From Seiridium cupressi (taxonomy: Eukaryota; Ascomycota; Sordariomycetes; Amphisphaeriales; Sporocadaceae): DNA of 64,000 nt. This document shows positions 44,985 to 56,013 of this stretch, piece by piece. The notes beneath the pieces are model-generated. The model made no database searches, was not told the DNA's origin, and worked only from the letters and a program-made list of their open reading frames with translations. Numbering within the stretch: position 1 is the stretch's first letter; the number at the start of each line of letters is the position of its first letter. The stretch is taken from positions 1 to 64,000 of the forward strand of contig JARVKI010000007.1 of NCBI GenBank assembly GCA_036674765.1. Direction: 5' to 3'. The translations under genes were made by a program, and so were the position numbers.

Positions 44985-45696
44985 ACGATGTCTTGCTGGT
45001 CTGTGGTACCCCAACAAGCGTTCCAATAAACAATATCACGACATACGGATATATCAAGTGAACAATTGTTTGGAGTATGCGCGTATCCTTGAAAAAGCGC
45101 AGTGCATCATATCACTTTCAATGGTTGAGACATTCTTTCTCCCCGAAGCCTTGGGATAGGCGAGCGCATTTGCACCAATTTTACAAATATGTATATAGCC
45201 ACATCTCATCCATGGCATCTGATAACTCGAATTTATCCCTATCGTGTGTGATGACAAATTCTCGTCGCGAGACGAAGAGCAAGAGATATTTCTAATAGCT
45301 CAAGTTGCAACTACCGCCTGCCACTCGGATGTCGACACATCCGTAGAATGCCTAACAGTGACTGCTTCCAATGGCGTGTCTGTATCTCAGCCGCGACGCC
45401 TATCATTTCTCAGCTCGCTCAAGTTGTATTTGCATTGCGCGATGATAGCGATGATGGCGAGCTCTGGAAGCGCTTAGCGACCCCTCATTTCAGCGAGATG
45501 CACGAGCCACTACTGCCCAATACGGCCATATGACGCTGACGCGACAAGGTTCAGGAACCCAAATTGGAATTGGACGTGAACTCGCATGGGAGACCAGTGA
45601 ATCCGTAGAAAAATACTTAAGCCGGAGTATGCGAGTCTCTTGCTGGCCCAGAGGAAAATCTCTGCATCTACATGACTTATTGTTTATAGCAGAATC
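44985..45696. other. intergenic, carbonic anhydrase promoter
   Basis: About 710 bp. Plus-strand open frames at 45244-45533 are not recognised. No repeat or RNA gene seen. Confidence 0.5.
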
Positions 45697-46223
45697 ATGT
45701 CGGCCATTCAGGAGAATTTCCAGAAGAAAAATGCGGAGTATGCAGGGAAGTTTACAAAGGGCCATCTCGCGCTCCCTCCTGCGAAGAAATATCTCGTCTG
45801 TAAGTCACATGGTTTCTATGAGGGATACATAGATATTAAAGCTTACCTCGAATAGTAACATGTATGGATGCTCGCATCGACCCAGCCGCCGCATTCGGCA
45901 TTGAACTAGGCGATGCTCATGTTATCCGCAACGCTGGTGCCAGCGCAAAGGACGCCCAGCGCTCTATCATCATCTCGGAACAACTCCTTGGCACCAGAGA
46001 GATCCTGCTAGTCAAGCACACTGGCTGCGGCATGTTGACTTTCCAGAATGAGGACGCACATGGACTTGTGAAGAAGAATCTCGGGGAATCAGCCTCGAAT
46101 GAGATTGCAGGCCTTGATTTTCTGCCATTCCCAGAATTGGAAGAAGCTGTCAAGGAAGACGTCAAATTTCTTCAGGGAACAGAGACAATCCCCAAGGATG
46201 TCCCTATAAGCGGATGGGTATAG
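45697..46223 (+). CDS. beta-carbonic anhydrase, C-terminally shortened
   Basis: Small beta-class carbonic anhydrase interconverting CO2 and bicarbonate at a zinc centre. Two exons, join(45697..45799, 45856..46223), give 156 aa. The splice restores KKYLVLTCMDARIDPAAAFG. Zinc ligands C37 (in CMDARID), H89 and C92 (HTGCGM) and the Asp/Arg dyad D39-R41 are all present, as is GDAHVIRNAG. The frame stops with TAG right after PISGWV. Beyond it, in the same frame, come VETGKVRQVV and a second stop, matching the usual family ending GWVYDVDTGKVRRVV. The last 10-12 residues, normally the final strand, have therefore been lost, apparently by a 3-nt deletion that fused Tyr and acidic codons into TAG. The protein may still be active. 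Confidence 0.88.
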
Positions 46224-47800
46224 GTTGAAACCGGAAAAGTGAGACAAGTGGTTTAGAATATGGCCATTATTGGAGGAGAGTAGCTCTTGGATCTAGATTC
46301 AGGCTCAGTCACAGCTACCGCATGTTCTGTAGGGCTTAGTGGAAGGGAAATATCTTCCTGGCAAGCAGGGGAGTTTGCCAAGCATAATTGTGGCAAGTGG
46401 TGTGGCGAGAAGGATAGGAGTTTGACTATCTGGCTGTAGAGCTTCCCTTTCAGATACGGACACGAGAGTCTGTTTGACTTCTAAGTAGCCTTGGTCATGA
46501 CTATGCAGCATGTTTGACAAGAAACAAGGACAAATCCATCCAGTCCCCGACCTGTGATAATATATTCACATGAACGTTCGTGAGCTAGCCGATAGGATCA
46601 TCTCCGGCCATCACGGTTCCTTATGTAGTATTTAGCTTGCCCCACGTTCCCAAATAAAATCGTTGTTGCATAGGACTGTGGCAAGGATTCTATTTGCAGA
46701 TAGTCTGGCGCCATATACGACAGTTATCCCCATCCCAGGAGAACCCCGAACATTGTCCGCTCCGCCAAGACCCCGGAAGCCGGTGGCTGCGATAACTGTA
46801 CCATTAGGTTGGAAAAAACTATCAGAATCCTGCAAACGTCGCGGTTCTTGACATTCCGGGGGTGGCGCTGACGGAAGGCTTGGCGCTTGGCGGCATTGGT
46901 GGCATTTTGAAACCCAGAAGCCGACATAGCTTGCCTTGCTTGATATGGCGTTCTCCGCAAAATGCCAAGCAATAGATCTATTCATTTGCTCTGGGACAGA
47001 ATCGTTCCCGTGTGGGATCTGATATATGCTTGGTATTGTCGGCTTACTCGGCCGTTGCCCAAAAGCCAAGGTGTCTTATCACCAATGAATTTGCCCGGCC
47101 TATCTGCCCGACTTGACCAGCCGTGCTGGATTTTCGTATCCTTGAACGAAGTATGTTCTCTGCTCATAGCAGATTGCTGCGGCATTCTGACAGTCTGAAG
47201 GTCGATATGCTGGACATGTTCCTAGGTCCCCAGTCTAAGATTGAACTTCATTCACCCCAGGCTGTGAATTTCCACGAATGGGCGTCTGGATTTACCGACA
47301 AGAGCTGCTACATAGCAAATCACTAGAATGCAACTTCATGATAGCAACCAAGGTTGGAATATTGACCGCTTGACTTGCGATATTCAATACTCCGACACCA
47401 GTGTGCTGGAAATCTACTGAGATTAGCTTAGACGTATGTGGATGAGGTGCAGGAGCTCCCCATGGAACCCTGGCTGATTGGTATATGATGATTTGTCTAA
47501 TGTCTCCTAGACCAGGAACAGCATTCGTACATGGTGCAGGGGGATGCACATACAGGGTTCTCGTGGTTCTCGACTCCCAGACCGATCCAGGCACCACTCA
47601 GATGGACGCATGATCCCTCATCAGAGAGTGATTCCTTAGGAATCACGAGGTACCCCTGCCAACACCCCCTTAGTAAGTGATATAATACTGCCCTATTCCT
47701 GAATATGACTGGAGGAAGGCAGAACGGGAAAATGCCATCCTCCAATGGCGTCGACCCAACATAGTTCTTAAATTTTAACCTATGAAGCTCTGCAAGCGTT
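46224..47800. other. 1.6-kb intergenic region
   Basis: Downstream of the carbonic anhydrase and upstream of the pectate lyase. Minus-strand frames at 46632-47069 (no ATG start; contains VIAATGFRGLGGADN) and 47292-47597 look slightly coding-like but match nothing I know and cannot be joined into one gene. Function, if any, unknown. Confidence 0.4.
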
Positions 47801-47808
47801 GCTAAACT

Positions 47809-47817
47809 CTATAAATA
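47809..47817 (+). promoter_or_regulatory. TATA box of the pectate lyase gene
   Basis: TATAAATAT lies about 115 bp upstream of the start codon, a good TATA match at a usual distance for an inducible secreted enzyme. Confidence 0.5.
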
Positions 47818-47928
47818 TTGGTTCACGATCATGCCATCTTCGCTGATCATCTACTCGAGGTAGCTAGGAACCTTCCCTGTGCCGCAAATTCCTGTCCGAA
47901 ATCTTCTCTTGACTGCCCATCTTTCAAG

Positions 47929-49301
47929 ATGCACAAATACGCCCTTTTTGGTCTTCTTCCCCTTGTCTTGGGTTGCGCCAACCCCGACACCGACAGCTGT
48001 GCGAGCTACATCAGCGGGCATGCCACTGTCTGCTCAACCTTCTTGAACAGTGCTGTAACAGCAACTACAGGACTACCGACCTGGGCAAGTGCCTGCTCCA
48101 ATAAACCTTCTGCCATCTCAAAGGAATGCAGTTGCTATACTACAGCGGCTACGACAACTGGAGCGACGTCAACCCAAACGACGTCAACCACGATCAAAAC
48201 ATCCACGACCACCGGTAGTGGATCAACGTGAGTCGGTGTCTTTTTGGTTCTTCGGCCAAGTCACAATACTAATGTTGGCCGTAGACCAACCGGGCTGACG
48301 ACTACACTACCCGCCTCATCAGGCGCTGTTTCAACGTCGGTTGCTATTACTGTCAGTAGCAGCTTTGATGGTGGTATGAGTAAGTCACACGCCTTCATGC
48401 CTTCTGGGGCATGCCGACCCCGAACACCAGCCCCTTTTTCATTACAGTATTGAAAGCATGGTTTTGGGCGTCAAGCGCTCGTGGAATCTGGTCCCAAACT
48501 CCTAATACCTGTGTGTGTAAAGTCAGTCACTAACCACAAAATGATAGAAAAATACGACCGCTATCCGGTAGTCTGCGAGGATCAGACGGAGACGGGCGAG
48601 GCCGATTCTATTTTCATCCTCGAGGATGGAGCTACGCTCTCTAATGTCATCATCGGTCCTGGCCAGGCTGAGGGGGTTCACTGCCAGGGAACTTGCACTA
48701 TCAACAATGTCTGGTGGCAGGACGTATGTGAGGATGCTATCACCCTCAAGCAGGACAGCGGTACTTCATATATCAACGGTGGAGGTGCTTTCGCTGCTTC
48801 GGACAAGATTGTTCAGTTCAAGTAAGCTCACTGTCTCGATGCACCCAGCGGACTTCTGGCTAATCGCATGCGCAGTGGCTTTGGCACCGTCAGCATCAAG
48901 AACTTTTATGCTGAGGACTACGGAAAGGTGTCCCGCTCCTGCGGTAACTGCGACGATAACGGTGACGGATCTCGCCATATCATTATTGATAATGTCATTG
49001 CTGTTGATGGTGGTGTGCTCTGCGGTATTAATGGAAACTACGGTGATTCGTGTACCATGTAAGTACGAATGACATGCCTGTTTCATTTTCTCGAATATGT
49101 CCTCGTCAGAAGCACAACGGTGCAGCTCGCCTTGAAATCAGAAACTAACATAATATTTCCTGTAGTTCTAACAGCTGTCAAGATGACGGCAAAAGCTGTG
49201 ACAACTACGAAGGAAACAACGATGGTGACGAGCCCACCAAGGTTTCTTCTGGAAATGATGGCACTTACTGCATTGTCGAGAGCTTGAGCTCTAGCTGCTA
49301 G
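47929..49301 (+). CDS. pectate lyase PL3 with N-terminal Cys-rich module
   Basis: Secreted pectate lyase of family PL3 (PelE-like), cleaving de-esterified pectin by beta-elimination with calcium. Five exons, join(47929..48227, 48285..48379, 48548..48821, 48876..49058, 49166..49301), give 328 aa. A signal peptide ([16 protein letters not shown]) is followed by a small Cys-rich module of about 55 residues ([16 protein letters not shown], then KECSCY), a Thr/Ser-rich linker of about 60 residues, and the PL3 domain from [20 protein letters not shown]. The catalytic beta-helix shows [55 protein letters not shown] and [15 protein letters not shown]. The C-terminus has [16 protein letters not shown] and [12 protein letters not shown]. 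The 168-nt third intron is chosen because it alone restores GGMKKYDR. Confidence 0.92.
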
Positions 49302-49994
49302 AACACCACGGTTCCATGGAGAGAGGTTCCTTGCAAACCATGCTTGGGTAGATCAGAGTTGTTTCAAAGCCCCGAGGAAAAAAAAACAATATTAGTTTGG
49401 CTTCCGCGATGGTGCTCTTGCAATGATTTGATTGCTGTGATATATTTCAACCATCGAAATCACTGGGAGTCTCGGCTTCGCATGTTCGTAGAATAGTTTT
49501 CTTCCTTTTCGCATTGATCAACTCTTTTTGATAATTTGAAATACCCGTCATGTAATCGTAATCCAAACCTGCTTCCTCAAAGGCTCGATTATTCAGCACG
49601 GGCTGTGGTGGATCCTCGATCAACTACCTTCAGGTCCGCGATTGGCTCCGTACAAAGCCGATTCCGTGGGGATGTGGCTGACCGACAGCTCAAAGGGCGC
49701 GCAGCATACATGTATGATCCCATGACCAACGCCCACGCTTAGAACGTCAACATCACGTCTTCTTTCAACTATTTGTCAAATCCCGACGTTTTTTGCGCCT
49801 TCCAGATGCCAAATCGTCCTCTGATTTTGGCAAGGCGACAGGCTATAAAGGAAGGATAAACTCCATACCATTAGAGGACGCAGACCCAGGACATCACATC
49901 AGAATCACCAAGATTAGGGATACTATTAGAGATTCAAAATCTTTACCTCAAATCCAAAATACGAGAGCTTTCTTAGTCTGGTTTCAATAGAACC
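49302..49994. other. intergenic, alpha/beta hydrolase promoter
   Basis: About 690 bp. A TATAAAG at 49844-49850, about 150 bp before the next ATG, is a possible TATA box. No gene recognised. Confidence 0.45.
49844..49850 (+). promoter_or_regulatory. candidate TATA box of the alpha/beta hydrolase gene
   Basis: TATAAAG about 145-150 bp upstream of the hydrolase start. Motif and distance only. Confidence 0.35.
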
Positions 49995-50864
49995 ATGGCG
50001 CTCACATCTATTTCCACCATCAATGCAGACGGTGTCAAAGTCTTCTACCGACACGCCGGGGCGGAATCCTCCCCAGCAATACTGCTCTTGCACGGATTTC
50101 CGTCATCATCGCATCAGTTCCGTAACCTCATACCATTGCTTAGCAAGTCATACAGAGTCATCGCGCCAGATTTCCCGGGGTTCGGGTTTACTGAGGTCCC
50201 CAAAGAGCGAAAGTACGGGTACACATTCGCGAACATCGCCAGGACAATCGAGGCGTTTGTGGATGCCTTGAAGCTCACCAAGTTTGCTGTATACATTTTT
50301 GATTATGGTGCACCTGTCGGACTGCGTCTTGCACTGAGACGTCCCGAACTCATTGCAGCGATCATCTCGCAGAATGGAAACGCCTACGAGGAGGGTCTTG
50401 GGGATTCCTGGAAGCCGATCCAGAAATACTGGGCGAGCGGGACACAGGAGGACCGGGATGCGATTCGCCCTTTCTTGACATTGGAAGGTACGAGATCTCA
50501 ATACGTAGACGGCTCCTCGCACCCCGACAAGATCCAACCAGAAGCCTGCTTTCTTGACCAGGCTTTGCTTGATCGGCCAGGAAATAAGGAAATCCAGTTG
50601 GACTTGTTCTATGACTACAGGAACAATGTGGCACTATACACAAAGTTCCATGAATATTTTCGGGCCTCTGCAGTGCCAGTACTGGCAGTCTGGGGCAAGA
50701 ATGATGGATTCTTCATTCCACCCGGCGCTAAGGCCTTCTCGAGGGATGTGGAACGCTTTGAATATCACCTCTTGGATGCAAGCCATTTTGCGCTGGAAAC
50801 GAATGAGATTGAGATTTTGGGATACATTAGAAGCTTTGTTGACAAGCTTGACCTCCACTGGTAA
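49995..50864 (+). CDS. alpha/beta hydrolase, epoxide hydrolase/dehalogenase type
   Basis: Soluble alpha/beta hydrolase of the epoxide-hydrolase/haloalkane-dehalogenase-like group. Single exon, 289 aa. The oxyanion segment is HGFPSSSHQF (residues 33 on), followed by VIAPDFPGFGFTEVP. The nucleophile is Asp rather than Ser, D103 in YIFDYGAPVG, as in epoxide hydrolases and dehalogenases. A cap domain follows with the NGNAYEEGLG and W..I..YWASG blocks, then VPVLAVWGKNDGFF and the catalytic H264 in LLDASHFALE. No signal peptide is present. Fungal members of this group are usually annotated only as alpha/beta hydrolase. An epoxide hydrolase would normally need two cap tyrosines, which I cannot place with confidence. 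Its end lies about 120 bp from the convergent RNA ligase gene. Confidence 0.9.
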   Translation: MALTSISTINADGVKVFYRHAGAESSPAILLLHGFPSSSHQFRNLIPLLSKSYRVIAPDFPGFGFTEVPKERKYGYTFANIARTIEAFVDALKLTKFAVYIFDYGAPVGLRLALRRPELIAAIISQNGNAYEEGLGDSWKPIQKYWASGTQEDRDAIRPFLTLEGTRSQYVDGSSHPDKIQPEACFLDQALLDRPGNKEIQLDLFYDYRNNVALYTKFHEYFRASAVPVLAVWGKNDGFFIPPGAKAFSRDVERFEYHLLDASHFALETNEIEILGYIRSFVDKLDLHW

Positions 50865-50982
50865 TAGGGAAAGGATGGATTTCGCCTCCAGTTCCCAAAA
50901 CATACAGATGAGACCATGTGAGAAGTCTTACAGGGTGCGAAATAGAATTCATTGCATGCAACCTTACCTCAAGAAAAGCACT

Positions 50983-52218
50983 TCACCATTGATCCGGTGT
51001 AATCTTGTGATGTCCATACTCAAGCGACCAGTTGTTCACGATGACCTTGAATGCGAAGGAGTTGTCCAGGGCTTTGAAGACTAGTCCTTCTCTGTTGTTT
51101 CCACGTGTTCCCTTGCCCTCTGCCTTGTGTAGTAGTTCTTTCACATCCTTAGCGAAGTCTCCCAACTTGCTCCTGGCGATGACGGGTGCATGGTCGATAG
51201 CGAGATTCTTACATACCTCTACCGTGCGTTGCGGTGGAAGCCATACTTGATTGTCGATGTCGAAGATAGCGAAAGCATAGAAGTGGTGCTGGCCTGAACC
51301 AAAGCCCATGCTGTTGCCGAGAATGTGTTCACCGCAGAACTCTCTCTGAACGGCGAAATTGCCTTGGCCACGCTTCCGACCCATAGAAGCACAGTGAGCA
51401 GCGATTCGCGGCAGCTTCTCGATTATCCCCTGTCTTCTTACGGTCTTCCACAGCAACGAGTCCTTCTCCTCCACGTAGTCGAAGAACCTGCCACAGAGGC
51501 CATAGCGAGGTCTTGGAGACAATTTGCCCTCGCGATCCTGAGGTAAGGCATTATACCATTGAGATTTTGTATCCACATTGTAGAGCGTGACTGGGATGCC
51601 GTCAAGCTTTTGCATGACCAGGAACTCCTTGTCGGCGTAGTGCTGAAAGAGATTGACCACGTTTTGTGCCCGGTCGCATCCTGGCTGGGGAAAGAAGATC
51701 GGGGAGGGGCCATGGACTCGTGAATCATCATCATCCTCGAAATGTTGCTCAAACTTTATGACACCAAGTAACTCGGCATAGCCGAGATCCATCATAGCTC
51801 TCTCCACCAAAGCAGGGCTCGCGTTGGAGTTGCGCTCAAGTTCTTCTCGTTTGTCGACATTGATCTCCGGGAACGTGTTTAGCGGGAAGATGAGACCTTG
51901 TGAAATGTGGTCACAGCGCATGATGGTCCTTACGACGTATCCTCGCTGGCCCTCATATTCTTGGCTGGCGTTTGAGATGGCGTACTCCCAGAAGCGATCG
52001 TTAGAAGCTGGCAAGAAGCTGTCGATCTCGAAGTAAACGACGATTTCGCCGATCTTGTGCTGACCTTTCGCGACGACGACATTCCAGCCGCCAACCGTAG
52101 CTACCTCCCAGCGGCTACGCTTGATGGGCTTCAGTTGAGAGATTCTTCGAAGGGTGACCAACTTGCGCTTGGGGGGATTTTGTGATGAGACCAAAGATCC
52201 CTTGATCGAGCTGTCCAT
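50983..52218 (-). CDS. RNA ligase, DRB0094 (DraRnl)-like
   Basis: ATP-dependent nucleotidyltransferase-type RNA ligase resembling Deinococcus DRB0094, which seals 3'-OH/5'-phosphate nicks, best in a duplex with a DNA template. Single exon, 411 aa, from the ATG at 52218; upstream in-frame codons lack an ATG. The N-terminal 190 residues form the OB-like domain of this group (KLVTLRRISQLKPIKRSRWE, VVVAKGQHKIGEIVVYFEID, QGLIFPLNTF). The nucleotidyltransferase domain has motif I K204-LDG, a GR segment at CGRFFDY, the E297 block EFCGEHILGN, motif IV E377-GLVFK and motif V K391-VI. All expected catalytic lysines and acidic residues are present, so it should be active. No tRNA-ligase kinase or phosphodiesterase domain is attached, so it is not Trl1. 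The family is scattered among bacteria, viruses and some fungi; its role in fungi is not known to me. Confidence 0.87.
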   Translation of the reverse strand: MDSSIKGSLVSSQNPPKRKLVTLRRISQLKPIKRSRWEVATVGGWNVVVAKGQHKIGEIVVYFEIDSFLPASNDRFWEYAISNASQEYEGQRGYVVRTIMRCDHISQGLIFPLNTFPEINVDKREELERNSNASPALVERAMMDLGYAELLGVIKFEQHFEDDDDSRVHGPSPIFFPQPGCDRAQNVVNLFQHYADKEFLVMQKLDGIPVTLYNVDTKSQWYNALPQDREGKLSPRPRYGLCGRFFDYVEEKDSLLWKTVRRQGIIEKLPRIAAHCASMGRKRGQGNFAVQREFCGEHILGNSMGFGSGQHHFYAFAIFDIDNQVWLPPQRTVEVCKNLAIDHAPVIARSKLGDFAKDVKELLHKAEGKGTRGNNREGLVFKALDNSFAFKVIVNNWSLEYGHHKITPDQW

Positions 52219-52494
52219 CGTGGCATTCAGGAAGGACCAGTCATCAGAGTGCAAGGATTCACTGTGTGAATTTGGGATTCTTTCCGATACGATGATAAAA
52301 TTGAGTACGGACTTCTGGGGGTGCGAAGCTAGGAGCAGTCCACAGTTGATTTTTCCTCAAGCTTTGTTTGGTGCCAGTGCCTTTCGTGGCTCGACAAAAT
52401 TCACTAGCAGCGGTCGAAACCCGATCAGTGGCTGCCTGTCTTGTTGTATCGTCGCGCAGCAGGGACACCGCGTAACACCACCGGTCAAGTGAAT
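52219..52494. other. short intergenic region, RNA ligase promoter
   Basis: Less than 280 bp between the P450 stop and the RNA ligase start on the same strand. Compact spacing; nothing else recognised. Confidence 0.5.
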
Positions 52495-54190
52495 TCAGTG
52501 GCCTGTCTGCTCAGAGTTACCTCTTTTCACCACGTTCAAAGCCTTTGCGCTTATCGGATGCCACGCGGAATGAATGTCAACTAGCTGCATATCCTTTTCG
52601 GTTACGCCATGCACCTCGAGATCGTCGAATTGCCGAAAGAGGCGACCGAGAGTACAGTAAAGCTCACAGTATGCTAGATTGATCCCCAGACAGCCACGGG
52701 AGCCTTTCGAGAATGACACTAAATATCTCTCGCGAAGTCGTAAATCATCTGGCTCTCCTTGGGTCCATCGCGAAGGATGGAACTCGTCCGCATGTAAAAA
52801 GACGTTGGGGTCTCGATGCATGAGCCACGACGACATCGATACACACGTCTACAATGGAAGCATGGTAAGCCTCCCAACTCATTTCCTAATCATTCTCTGT
52901 GCATACTTACGCCTTTCGGAAGAGCAAAATCATCAAATATCGCTCCCTCGGAGGGGACAATCCGTGGCAGCCGACTGATCACGCCATATGATAGCCTGTT
53001 CGTTTTCAGTCAGTTTACTGAAGTAATACGCGGCCCCGCCCTATCAACTGACCTGAGTCCTTCGTTGACGACTCCCTTTAGGTATGGAAGGCTTTCTAGC
53101 AATGTAAAATCTGGTGTGGTCGTGTGATCAGGGAACACTTTCGTCAACTCAGCCACAAGGTTGTGATACACGCGCGGGTTCTCAAGAACATAATATACGG
53201 CCATCTCCAATGCAAGTCCCACGGTATCGGACGAGGCGATGAGAAGATTGACAGCCTCATCAGTTAGCTGCCGTACATTAGGAGGACTCTTTTGATCCGT
53301 GTCGCTAGGTTCGAGCAGCTCATGGAAAATTGTGCGGCTTTTCGGTTGGATGACTGCATTTGTCTGCTCCTGAATTTTTTCCACCCTACTCTGCACCCGC
53401 TGATCCAGCATTAGTTGACATGTAGGGCATCCCCGTGAAGACGTACCTTGCGTGTGTCCAGAAGCTGTCCCACAGGAGGGCTCATTCGTCGAGCCAACCA
53501 TTTTGGGAGCCATCTGAGGAGAGTCATCAGAAGCGGCCATTGTTGAGCGTGATGGAACGTCCGGGTCGCGCCTCGCACAGTTTCAGACCACCACGCTCCG
53601 AGATCCTCACGATCAAGCTGGTTCCAGCAGTCGTCAAAGGCATATTGAGTCGTCACGTCGACAGAGAGCCCTCGGAGTCCGGCATGCAGGTCAAAGGACT
53701 TGCCTTCATCAAGCGCTTCTTGCATCCTGACAAGAAGCTTGTCAATTTTGGCTTGCACTACGAGTTCCTGCTCCATGACAGCTTTTCGTGAGAAAAATGG
53801 CGTCAGTGGAGCACGGCGCTGTCGATGCAATTCTTTTGACGAAGTGAAGAACATGCTATTGCTTCCCATACCGCCATAGAACTTGGGATCTTTGATGAAC
53901 TTGTCACCCAAGCTGTAAATTTTGTCATAATGTTCAGGGTTGCTCAGGTGTACCTCATTTGGGGCGATTCGCACTACTGATCCGTACCGGCCGTGAAGTT
54001 GTTCAAGCTTCTTGTAGAATTGGCCCTCTCGGACTCCATTGTGATACCATATGTAAAGGCGGGTGGTGGCGGGGAGAAAGGGGCCTGGTACTCTCGCCAA
54101 AGGGTGGAAATAACGTCGGTAGATGATGGTTGTCACGACCCAACCTAGCGAGGCTTGAAGAAGCAACGTGATGAGAGACATGATGGTCAT
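52495..54190 (-). CDS. cytochrome P450 monooxygenase
   Basis: Microsomal P450 of unknown substrate. Four exons, complement(52495..52848, 52911..52995, 53053..53399, 53447..54190), give 509 aa. An N-terminal membrane anchor (MTIMSLITLLLQASLGWVVT) is followed by the Pro-rich hinge HPLARVPGPFLPATT. The I-helix has the oxygen-binding region LLIASSDTVGLALEMAVYYV, where Ser-Asp-Thr replaces the usual A/G-G-x-D/E-T. The K-helix ExxR is EGLR, split by the third junction. The PERF-like motif is FHPSRW and the heme loop is FSKGSRGCLG with C445 as thiolate ligand. Introns are 46-62 nt and all phase-consistent. It is closely followed by the RNA ligase on the same strand, but no biosynthetic core gene is nearby. 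Upstream it faces the divergent Zn2Cys6 gene at 56 kb. Confidence 0.92.
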
Positions 54191-56013
54191 TTATCGTATG
54201 TTTCAATAGATTGGATTCCAAGTTCTCTCAAGGGCCAGAACTCTTCACTCCCCACCAAGACAAGACAGTCATCGTGCATTGCGCAGTAATGATGTCGGCG
54301 GCATATTGCGCGACGATGATGTCGCTGGCACGTTCTGCTGGTAGTACCAAGGGCTGCCATTTTAGGCAAAGTCTAATCAAGATCGGTCCCGGCCAAACCT
54401 TGCCTGTTCAGCAAATATATCAAGAGGCGGTCGCACAAGTGAGCAGCTGGAATGTTGTTATACTTGTGCTATAGGAAAGTGCAATGTCACGAGATATCCT
54501 GTCGGCGCTCCTGTTATGCCCTGTGGAAGTGAACCAGAAATAGATTCCAATTTATGACGTAGGTGGACAATGGCCTGTTGCTTATCACGACATCCGTTAC
54601 AGGTTCCCAACACGGCCAATCAATGTAACATCGTTTCTGGCCTCGTATATTCCCGCTTCGTATTGAAAGTCTTGGGCCTATTGAATAGAGCTACCTATCG
54701 AAGTACGTCGGTAGAAGCTCTGGGGGGATTACGGGAATTGGGGGCATGCGACGCCGCGGCACGGCAGTTACCTATTTGGCTAAAAGTTAAGGTTCATGGC
54801 CCAAGAGCATATCACTAATACTGGAAAATAAACTATGTAGCTTGAGACCGCGCCTCTCCACTGCATGAGCCGAGCGAGAGCGGCATTTGTGGGTGATGGC
54901 ACCCCTAGCGCTGACGTGCATTGCTATTGGACCTAGAGCCCACCTGAGCACCTATCCTACCCACGTACTGTTTAATCTATGTTACCTGTATACATAATAT
55001 AGGGCGAGTTAAGTAATACGGGCGATTTCGACTGTGAACAGGGGATTGCTGGCACCCATCATGGCGAAGTTGTTGAGTACTTGATATGAATGAAAAGTTG
55101 CCCCGCCTCAGAAGCCCATATTGTTGTTGTTGACTCGTATAACGGCGTTTGTCTCGGGCCAAGAGTGCGGCGAATGTCTTCTTTCAGATCCTGGTTGCTG
55201 CAGTATTGGACCATGTCCAATAATCAAATGAATCCATTCGGCTTCTTCCGCTTGGTTCGGGGGATTCTCGTGCAACAGAGTACCTAGTTACGGATACATA
55301 GTAGGTAAACCGTGCATTCAGCACCCCAAACACGTTAAGGCATAAAGGAAGTTAGCGTCAACTCTGAACGATTTACGAGTAGCAGGACTTGGGGTGCAGC
55401 AGCAAAGGTTGACGACTTCCCACCAGGTCCTCAGGTCGCCAGCCGAGAGGTACATTGTGATGTGGCCTATGAGCATGGCTAGACAAGCAAGGACCTCTTA
55501 GAGCTCCTTGCACGGGCGGCCACGCTACGTCATAGTATACCCAGAATACAACTCGTGTGAGGTGCAACATGTACCAATCATAGTTAGGCGGGCATTGCTT
55601 GGAGACAACTGATCCCGCTGCCTTTCAGGTGGCCAATCAGCGAAATGCGTAGAAGGCACTTTATGATTGGCTGCCCATCGATCGAGGAGGCAATCGTCGA
55701 TCTGCACATAGCTTCTTACCGTGTCCACGCGCTATTCAAAAGGCTTCTAGACGCCTAAAGACTCCTGCTCACCCAATCGCAGATCGCATAACCCCTGCCG
55801 ACGGAGCCTATTCCGTGGACCACTCATGGAGGATCAAGGTCACTGGTATGACGTTGCGAAATCGCTCCTTGTCGTCGAAATATCACAATGAAAGAACGTT
55901 CCGACGCTTTTCTCTGATCGACAAATACACAATTGGACTCCTGGCCAGGTTCTCTGATGGCCTAGTTGTTTCTGTCCGCGCCTATAGGGCTCAGGGCGTT
56001 GGCATAATACACC
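54191..56013. other. 1.8-kb divergent intergenic region
   Basis: Contains the promoter of the P450 (left) and of the second Zn2Cys6 regulator (right). Only short open frames without similarity. No repeat, tRNA or transposon end recognised. Confidence 0.5.

Noticed and set aside
46632..47069. 145-codon minus-strand frame containing VIAATGFRGLGGADN
   Set aside because: No ATG at its 5' end and no similarity; could not be joined with the frame at 47292-47597 by phase-consistent splicing.
50983..52218. DNA ligase or mRNA capping enzyme
   Set aside because: Length, N-terminal OB-like domain and motif spacing fit the DRB0094 RNA ligase group better; no DNA-ligase or capping-enzyme C-terminal domain is present.
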